DNA of 64,000 nt from an uncultured Lachnospiraceae bacterium (GTDB taxonomy: Bacteria > Bacillota > Clostridia > Lachnospirales > Lachnospiraceae), in assembly GCA_902793335.1 (NCBI GenBank), contig CADBCZ010000007.1, forward strand, positions 1-64,000, in the 5' to 3' direction. The translations under genes and the position numbers were made by a program. Shown one piece after another: positions 58,531 through 64,000 of the stretch (the first letter of the stretch is position 1; every line of letters begins with the position of its first letter). The notes below the pieces were generated by a model. It was given only the letters and a program-made list of their open reading frames with translations. It was not told where the DNA came from and did not search any database.

Positions 58531-61284
58531 ATGGTTAATGTAAGTGTTATTTTTGCTACATATAATAGAGAAGATGTTATAGGCGCTGTTCTGGATAAAT
58601 GGAAAGTTGTAAAAGAAAAATCACATTACACTTTTGAAATAATATGTTCTGATGATGCATCTGGTGATAAGACAGTGGATATTATTAGAAAATATGAGAA
58701 TGAGTTACCTATACATATTATAAATAATGAGCATGGTGGCGCTGGTAAGGCAAGAAATAAAGCGTTGGAAATGGCTTCGGGTGAATTAGTTATATTTACA
58801 GGAGACGACATTTTCCCTGATTACAATTTTATAGACAAACATTATGAAAACTATCTAAAGCATGGTGATGATTATTGTACATTAGGAAGAATTGAATGGC
58901 ATGATGAAATTAAATTAAACCATCTTATGCATCATATAACAAATATTGGTTGTGAACAGTTTGGTTTTGCAGGATTACCACCGTATTCAATAGTTGATTT
59001 TAGGCATTTTTATACTTCAAATATTAGTGTTCCCAAGAAGGCATTGGATAATTTGGACTACTATTTTGATTTGACATTTGATAGATATGGGTTTGAAGAT
59101 ATTGAATTGGGTTATAGAATTCATAAAAACGGAGTGAAGATTTATTATGATCCGGATATAGTAGCATGGCATCATCATATTTATGACAGTGTTGAAAAAT
59201 TTTGTAACAGACAGTTTTCGGCAGGTGATCAATTAGTTGTATTTGGTCAATTACATCCGGAAATTATGACTAACCCTATGATTCCTCCGATAAAAGAGTT
59301 TGATATTTTCCTTCATAAAATATCAGATGCTTATGGTGAGAAAGAATCGAATATAGGTAATGATATACTTGAATGGATTAATAGATCAAAACAAAGAATT
59401 GAAGAACTAGAAAGACTAATCGATGAAACAGATAACAATAAAGACAGAATAGAGTGTTCAGCTTTATATCAATTAATATTTCAATTGTACCTGTACATGG
59501 GAATAGGAAATAGAATTATTGAATCTAAAATGATGAAGCAGAGTGTGTTGGCTGAGGCAGCGTACATGTTTCTTAATAAAGGAATTTTTCAGATATTCTA
59601 TTCGGGTAATAATGATTTTTACGAAGAAGCATCATATAAATACAATGTTGATAGCGGACATATAGTTGTAGAGAAGGATTTTGGACAAATAACCACATTA
59701 CGTATTGATCCGCTAGATTCGCCTTGTGTTTTAAAAGAGTTAAACATTTATTCTAATGGAGATAAAATTGATAATATAGAAACCAATGGCGAGAGCAACA
59801 ACAAATTAGACTTTTCAAAATGTAGCGATCCTCAAGTATTTGTTACTGGATTTGATCCAACTAAGTCTTATCAAATTAAGATTGATATGTATCTTGATGT
59901 CAGCAAGATGATAGAAGACAGGATACAACAAAGAATTGCTGAAGAACTAGCGATTGGAAGAAGTTATAAAGAGAGTGTATACCAGGACCGAAGAATAGTT
60001 ATACAATTAAAAGAAAAAGATTTAGCTTCTCTAGCTGAATCATATAACAAGGTTATTATGCCAATGTATGGGGATAAAGTGCGAATTGATACAGTTGGCA
60101 AGGATGTTTTGTTTGAAACCCCATATATTTACGAAATAGAAGAAAAACCTCTTTCAGCAAAGGAATTTGGTTGTTTAGTTGATATACTTTATACAAAATA
60201 TGTAGATGGTGTTCCGTTAGATAATGGAAGCGTATTTTGTGAATGTTTAAATGCTAATGGAAAAGATATAATAAAGAAAGATTTTACAGAGCTAAATAAT
60301 AATACATTAAAAGGGATTAACAGTAAGTTATTTAATATTGATGAGCCACTACTATCAGTAATTATTCCTAGTTATAATCATGAAAAATATATCAAGATAG
60401 CGATAGATAGTGTATTAGGACAAAGCTACAGAAATCTTGAATTGATTATTGTAGATGATGGTTCTAAAGATAATTCTGTCGAGATAATAAAAGAATATAA
60501 AGATGATAGAATAACCTTAGTTGTTCAGGAAAATGCCGGTGCCCATAATGCTATAAACAGAGGAATTGAGTTATCAAAAGGAAAATACATTGCAATACTT
60601 AATTCTGATGACTATTATTCATATGATAGATTTAGAATTATGATCGACAGTATTAAAAAAGAAAGCAAAGTCAGATTTGCATGTTCTTATATTCAAGTTA
60701 TTGATTCGGATGGAAATAAACTTGGCGTAAAAGAAGGATGGCATAATATGGAGCCGTGGCAGATAAAAAATGCTAATCTATCATATAAGATGACAAATGA
60801 TTTTGATTTAAATCTGTTAATAAGTAATTTTACATCGACGACAAGTAATTTTTTGTTTGAACGTTCATTATATGAAGAGATTGGTGGAATGAGAAATCTG
60901 AGATTTGTTCATGACTGGGATTTTGCACTTAGGGCTGCGGAAGTTACAGAGTGTAAAATGATTGAAGAACCATTGATGTATTATAGAGTACATAGTACTA
61001 ATACAATATCTTCTAATCGAAAATGGATGTTATTTGAGATTGCATGGATTTGGGCCGCTAATATTAATAGATTTTTTGGCGGAAAGATATTCAGAGAGGA
61101 GGACGATAACGTAAGTATAGTTGAATTGGCAGAATCATTGAATTTACAGGGGAATGACAAAGTATTTTGGATGATTTTGCTTTATATTTCGGCTAAGAAG
61201 AAGTGTGGAGTAAAGAAACCCGAAGAGATTTTGCTTGATGATGAACAGTTAAGAAGTCATTTTATTGACTATGTTATAGAATAA
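58531..61284 (+). CDS. Large two-domain GT2 glycosyltransferase
   Basis: This 917-residue protein has an N-terminal GT-A domain (VSVIFATYNREDVIGAVL, CSDDASGDKT, GAGKARNKALEMASGE, FTGDDIFPDYNF) and a C-terminal GT-A domain from about residue 608 (LSVIIPSYNHEKYI, IVDDGSKDNS, NAINRGIELSKGK, LNSDDYYSYD). The middle region (about 290-600) is unrecognised, with coiled-coil-like Glu/Leu stretches. The GC content is visibly lower than in the glycosyltransferase genes before 58.5 kb. It likely contributes two sugars or repeats to the polymer. Confidence 0.9.
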   Translation: MVNVSVIFATYNREDVIGAVLDKWKVVKEKSHYTFEIICSDDASGDKTVDIIRKYENELPIHIINNEHGGAGKARNKALEMASGELVIFTGDDIFPDYNFIDKHYENYLKHGDDYCTLGRIEWHDEIKLNHLMHHITNIGCEQFGFAGLPPYSIVDFRHFYTSNISVPKKALDNLDYYFDLTFDRYGFEDIELGYRIHKNGVKIYYDPDIVAWHHHIYDSVEKFCNRQFSAGDQLVVFGQLHPEIMTNPMIPPIKEFDIFLHKISDAYGEKESNIGNDILEWINRSKQRIEELERLIDETDNNKDRIECSALYQLIFQLYLYMGIGNRIIESKMMKQSVLAEAAYMFLNKGIFQIFYSGNNDFYEEASYKYNVDSGHIVVEKDFGQITTLRIDPLDSPCVLKELNIYSNGDKIDNIETNGESNNKLDFSKCSDPQVFVTGFDPTKSYQIKIDMYLDVSKMIEDRIQQRIAEELAIGRSYKESVYQDRRIVIQLKEKDLASLAESYNKVIMPMYGDKVRIDTVGKDVLFETPYIYEIEEKPLSAKEFGCLVDILYTKYVDGVPLDNGSVFCECLNANGKDIIKKDFTELNNNTLKGINSKLFNIDEPLLSVIIPSYNHEKYIKIAIDSVLGQSYRNLELIIVDDGSKDNSVEIIKEYKDDRITLVVQENAGAHNAINRGIELSKGKYIAILNSDDYYSYDRFRIMIDSIKKESKVRFACSYIQVIDSDGNKLGVKEGWHNMEPWQIKNANLSYKMTNDFDLNLLISNFTSTTSNFLFERSLYEEIGGMRNLRFVHDWDFALRAAEVTECKMIEEPLMYYRVHSTNTISSNRKWMLFEIAWIWAANINRFFGGKIFREEDDNVSIVELAESLNLQGNDKVFWMILLYISAKKKCGVKKPEEILLDDEQLRSHFIDYVIE

Positions 61285-61298
61285 TTTAGGAGTTGTAG

Positions 61299-62972
61299 AT
61301 GGATTTATTATTTAACTTATTTAAAAGGAATACAAAACATGAAGACAAATCAAAAACAATTCAAATAAAGGTTTGTTGGTCGGACGACTCACTGATAAAT
61401 AAATATAAAGATAAATGTTTTTTGTTAAGTGATAATGTAAGTTTTGTTAATTCTTTTGATAAAAAAACAGAATACAAGTATGTATATAATCCTAAGAACA
61501 AACCGATGGACCCGAATCAATTTTTCCAGGCAGTTTTATCTTTAATATGGAGAAATATAGATTATGTAGTAGTTTCGGGAACATTAGATGATTATCCTTT
61601 GATTGGAACATCATGTATAGAGGATTCTATTATTTATAATGTTACAACTTGTAAGGACCTTGATACAATACAAAAAGGTAATCAGAGTTTGTGTGGTAGG
61701 TTATTAAGATTACCGGGAGTTAATGATTGTGAAACAGTCATTGATATTAACGGATTAATAAAAAATGCCCGGATTGAATATGAAAGTTTTATAATGACCG
61801 GTGATAATTCGATCCCACAATCCGCAACTCCGTTAATTACAAAAAAATATAATAAAACTAAAAAACTTATATTTGTAATGCCTATTTTTATGGCTGTTGG
61901 CGGAGTTGAAAGAAATACTATTGAAGTAATGAGGGCATTAAAAGACAAATATGATTTTTGCGTAATTACTACGGAAAGGCATAGTAAAGCACAAGGTTCT
62001 CTTAATTATCAATTGGATGGATTATGTTTATTTAATATAGATTTACGTGAGCTTGTTGAGTTTAGTGATTACCTTCAAGTGTTAAATGTATTAAAAACAA
62101 TTTACGAGCCTGATGTTGTTTGGTTATGTAACAATTCTCCATGGTTAGAGGATAATTTATTACAATTCAGAGACGTATTTGCAGATCAGCTAATTGTAGC
62201 GCAGGATGTATATGATACTAAATACGGTTGGATTGAATATTATAACACTGAGGGAATTCACTCATTAGACAGGTATATAGCGGTAAATGAGAAAATCAAG
62301 GATACATTTATGGATAAATATAATATCGATGAATCCAAAATCAAAGTTATTTATTCTTTGGTGAATGATAAAAAAATAAGAGATGTACTATCGGCGGAAT
62401 TGGATAAATATTTATTGTTAGATAAATATGGATTGTCTTCCGGAAAGAAACATGTTGCACTTATTGGAAGAATGACATCTCAAAAGGATCCAATTCGTTT
62501 CTTGGAAATAATAAATAATACAATAAATACTATAAAAGACATAGAGTATGTTATTGTAGGAGACGGTGAATTATCCGGTGAAGTAGACTCTTATATAGAA
62601 AAGCATAATTTGGGTGAACATGTTAAACATATTAAATTTGTTGATAGTACTCCTGAGTTATTCCAAGTATTAGATGGGTTAGTGTTGACATCGGTTTATG
62701 AAGGTTTGGCAATAGTAAGTATTGAAGCTATGAGCATTGGTGTTCCTGTTTTCTCTACAGATACCGGAGATTTGGGTTTGTTTATTTCAAAAACGAACGG
62801 CGGACTTATAATTGATGATAGTAAATCAGATATAGATAACTTTGAACAGTGGTATTCAAATATGAATGAATATAGAATTAATGCAACAAAACATGCTCCG
62901 GAAATGTTAGATTTCTTTTCGGCTAGCAGTATATCTAAGCAATATGAAGAACTATTTGACGTTAATAAATAA
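61299..62972 (+). CDS. GT4-family glycosyltransferase
   Basis: The 557-residue protein is GT-B/GT4-type from about residue 188: FVMPIFMAVGGVERNTIEVM (20 residues), DRYIAVNEKIKD, LIGRMTSQKDPIRFLE, VIVGDGELS and the E-x7-E region VYEGLAIVSIEAMSIGVPV. The first 185 residues are of no known family. It uses a retaining mechanism by family. It starts 14 bases after the large GT2 gene, in the AT-rich part of the locus. Confidence 0.92.
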   Translation: MDLLFNLFKRNTKHEDKSKTIQIKVCWSDDSLINKYKDKCFLLSDNVSFVNSFDKKTEYKYVYNPKNKPMDPNQFFQAVLSLIWRNIDYVVVSGTLDDYPLIGTSCIEDSIIYNVTTCKDLDTIQKGNQSLCGRLLRLPGVNDCETVIDINGLIKNARIEYESFIMTGDNSIPQSATPLITKKYNKTKKLIFVMPIFMAVGGVERNTIEVMRALKDKYDFCVITTERHSKAQGSLNYQLDGLCLFNIDLRELVEFSDYLQVLNVLKTIYEPDVVWLCNNSPWLEDNLLQFRDVFADQLIVAQDVYDTKYGWIEYYNTEGIHSLDRYIAVNEKIKDTFMDKYNIDESKIKVIYSLVNDKKIRDVLSAELDKYLLLDKYGLSSGKKHVALIGRMTSQKDPIRFLEIINNTINTIKDIEYVIVGDGELSGEVDSYIEKHNLGEHVKHIKFVDSTPELFQVLDGLVLTSVYEGLAIVSIEAMSIGVPVFSTDTGDLGLFISKTNGGLIIDDSKSDIDNFEQWYSNMNEYRINATKHAPEMLDFFSASSISKQYEELFDVNK

Positions 62973-62989
62973 TTAAGGATAAATATATT

Positions 62990-63919
62990 ATGGAAATTAT
63001 TATTATAGGTGGTTGTGGTTTTATTGGCACTAATTTATCAAAGAAGTTAGTTGGTATGGGATATGATGTATTAGTGGTTGATAGGAATGATTGTCTGCCG
63101 GAGGATTATCCTGTTTCAGTAGATTATTCAAAATGTGATTTTGTCTCCGGAGAAGGACTTGAAGATGTTATTAGTGAAGATTCTGTTGTCATACATCTTG
63201 TAAGTACTAGTGTTCCTAACTCCTCTAATATGCACATTTTAGAAGATGCTATGAACAATATTATTCCATCAGTTAGACTTATTGATATTTGTGCAAAGAA
63301 AAAGGTTCGGAAATTGGTATATTCTTCATCGGGAGGACAAATATATGGTATCCCTAATACATTACCAATAAATGAACATCATGAAACTAATCCACAGAGC
63401 GCATATGGAATTCAAAAATTAGCAATAGAAAAATATATGCAATTGTATAAAAAAATGTATGGATTGAATATAGCAATAATGAGAATAGCAAATCCATATG
63501 GACACGGGCAACAACCATATCGAGGACAGGGTGTTATTGCTACTTTTTTGGCGAGCGCTTTTGAGGGGCGTGAAATAGAAATCTGGGGTGACGGGACATC
63601 AGTTAGAGATTATATTTATATCGATGATTTGATGGATGCATTCTTAAAAGTTATAAAATATGACGGGGATGAAGAAATTTTCAATATAGGTAGTGGAATT
63701 GGTACATCGGTTAATGCGATTTTAGAGGATATTGAAGCTATAACTGATAAAACAATTAACAAACGGTATATACCTATAAAAACAGAAAATATAAATGCTA
63801 ATGTATTGGATTGTGAAAAAGCATATTCTGAGCTTGGATGGAGGGCATACACTCCTATATATGAGGGAATTAAGAATATGGCGCAGTTTTGGAATTTTGA
63901 GAAGCGTAAATTTGATTGA
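62990..63919 (+). CDS. NAD-dependent nucleotide-sugar epimerase/dehydratase
   Basis: The 309-residue protein is an extended SDR with the GGCGFIGTNLSKKL cofactor motif, the Ser in YSSSGGQIYG and YGIQK for Tyr/Lys. RIANPYGHGQQP and the substrate-side WGDGTSVRDYIYIDDL complete the GalE/WcaG pattern. It probably makes or interconverts a nucleotide sugar used by the nearby glycosyltransferases; the exact sugar is unknown. It starts 17 bases after the GT4 gene. Confidence 0.93.
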   Translation: MEIIIIGGCGFIGTNLSKKLVGMGYDVLVVDRNDCLPEDYPVSVDYSKCDFVSGEGLEDVISEDSVVIHLVSTSVPNSSNMHILEDAMNNIIPSVRLIDICAKKKVRKLVYSSSGGQIYGIPNTLPINEHHETNPQSAYGIQKLAIEKYMQLYKKMYGLNIAIMRIANPYGHGQQPYRGQGVIATFLASAFEGREIEIWGDGTSVRDYIYIDDLMDAFLKVIKYDGDEEIFNIGSGIGTSVNAILEDIEAITDKTINKRYIPIKTENINANVLDCEKAYSELGWRAYTPIYEGIKNMAQFWNFEKRKFD

Positions 63920-63937
63920 TTGGAGCGAAGAATTAAA

Positions 63938-64000
63938 ATGACAAAAAAATATATTGCGGTAGCGTTATTAGTAAGTATAATTATAGCAGTTTTAGTTGGA
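63938..64000 (+). CDS. Start of a membrane protein, cut by window end
   Basis: An ATG with TGGAG twelve bases upstream opens a frame of 21 codons to the window end, MTKKYIAVALLVSIIIAVLV. This is a basic start and a hydrophobic helix, so a signal or first TM segment of an exported or membrane protein. Its position suggests it belongs to the polysaccharide locus. Confidence 0.6.
   Translation, partial: MTKKYIAVALLVSIIIAVLVG

Overview
The window is a low-GC, gene-dense chromosomal segment that looks like a member of the Lachnospiraceae (class Clostridia). The grounds are strong AGGAGG-type ribosome sites, T-box control of leuA and pheST, a pyrophosphate-type phosphofructokinase, a rubrerythrin, a SpoIID/LytB protein and a long cell-wall polysaccharide locus. 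I see no rRNA, tRNA, CRISPR array, phage or insertion sequence. The genus is not determined.

Layout. 0.1-6.3 kb: a membrane-anchored CARDB-like protein and a MacB/FtsX-type permease (their ATPase is probably just left of the window), a MoxR-DUF58-membrane-protein operon whose last gene lacks the usual transglutaminase domain, and a small DUF551-like gene. 6.4-11 kb: glyA, a hybrid histidine kinase carrying receiver and HPt domains, and tspO. 11-15.3 kb (minus strand): leuA behind a leucine T-box, an Ig-like lipoprotein and azlC/azlD amino-acid exporter genes. This group concerns branched-chain amino acids apart from the lipoprotein. 15.4-24 kb: an ABC exporter with a perfect 18-bp palindrome over its probable start site, a GH13 lipoprotein, an SDR oxidoreductase, divergent trxA and hxlR, a secreted transglutaminase-like protein and an aconitase-superfamily hydratase.

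24-36 kb: a TPR-DUF4037-DUF4125 fusion protein with an intact nucleotidyltransferase signature, a SpoVB/MurJ-like flippase, a beta-CASP metallo-hydrolase, a PPi-type phosphofructokinase, a probable 6S RNA gene, a SpoIID/LytB protein and a YihY/BrkB membrane protein. 35-39 kb: pheS and pheT behind a phenylalanine T-box, separated by a structured palindromic element. 39-47.6 kb: a hypothetical membrane protein, rubrerythrin, queA, then aroA, tyrA and an RsuA-family pseudouridine synthase on the minus strand, and an SH3/3D-domain cell-wall protein.

47.7 kb to the end is one co-directional surface-polysaccharide locus. It holds a Wzm/Wzt-type ABC exporter pair, five further glycosyltransferases (three of them two-domain proteins), a nucleotide-sugar epimerase-like enzyme, and an embedded set of GtrA flippase, polyprenyl-phosphate glycosyltransferase, DUF2304 protein and DUF2142 multi-span protein. 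That set resembles the three-component Gtr systems that add side groups to a polymer outside the membrane. From about 58.5 kb the DNA becomes visibly more AT-rich, which suggests a variable, possibly imported part of the locus.

The best leads are the TPR-NTase-DUF4125 fusion, the Gtr-like module inside the ABC-exported polysaccharide locus, the CGAAG-capped palindromic element between pheS and pheT, the 6S RNA, and several dyad sequences sitting on promoters.
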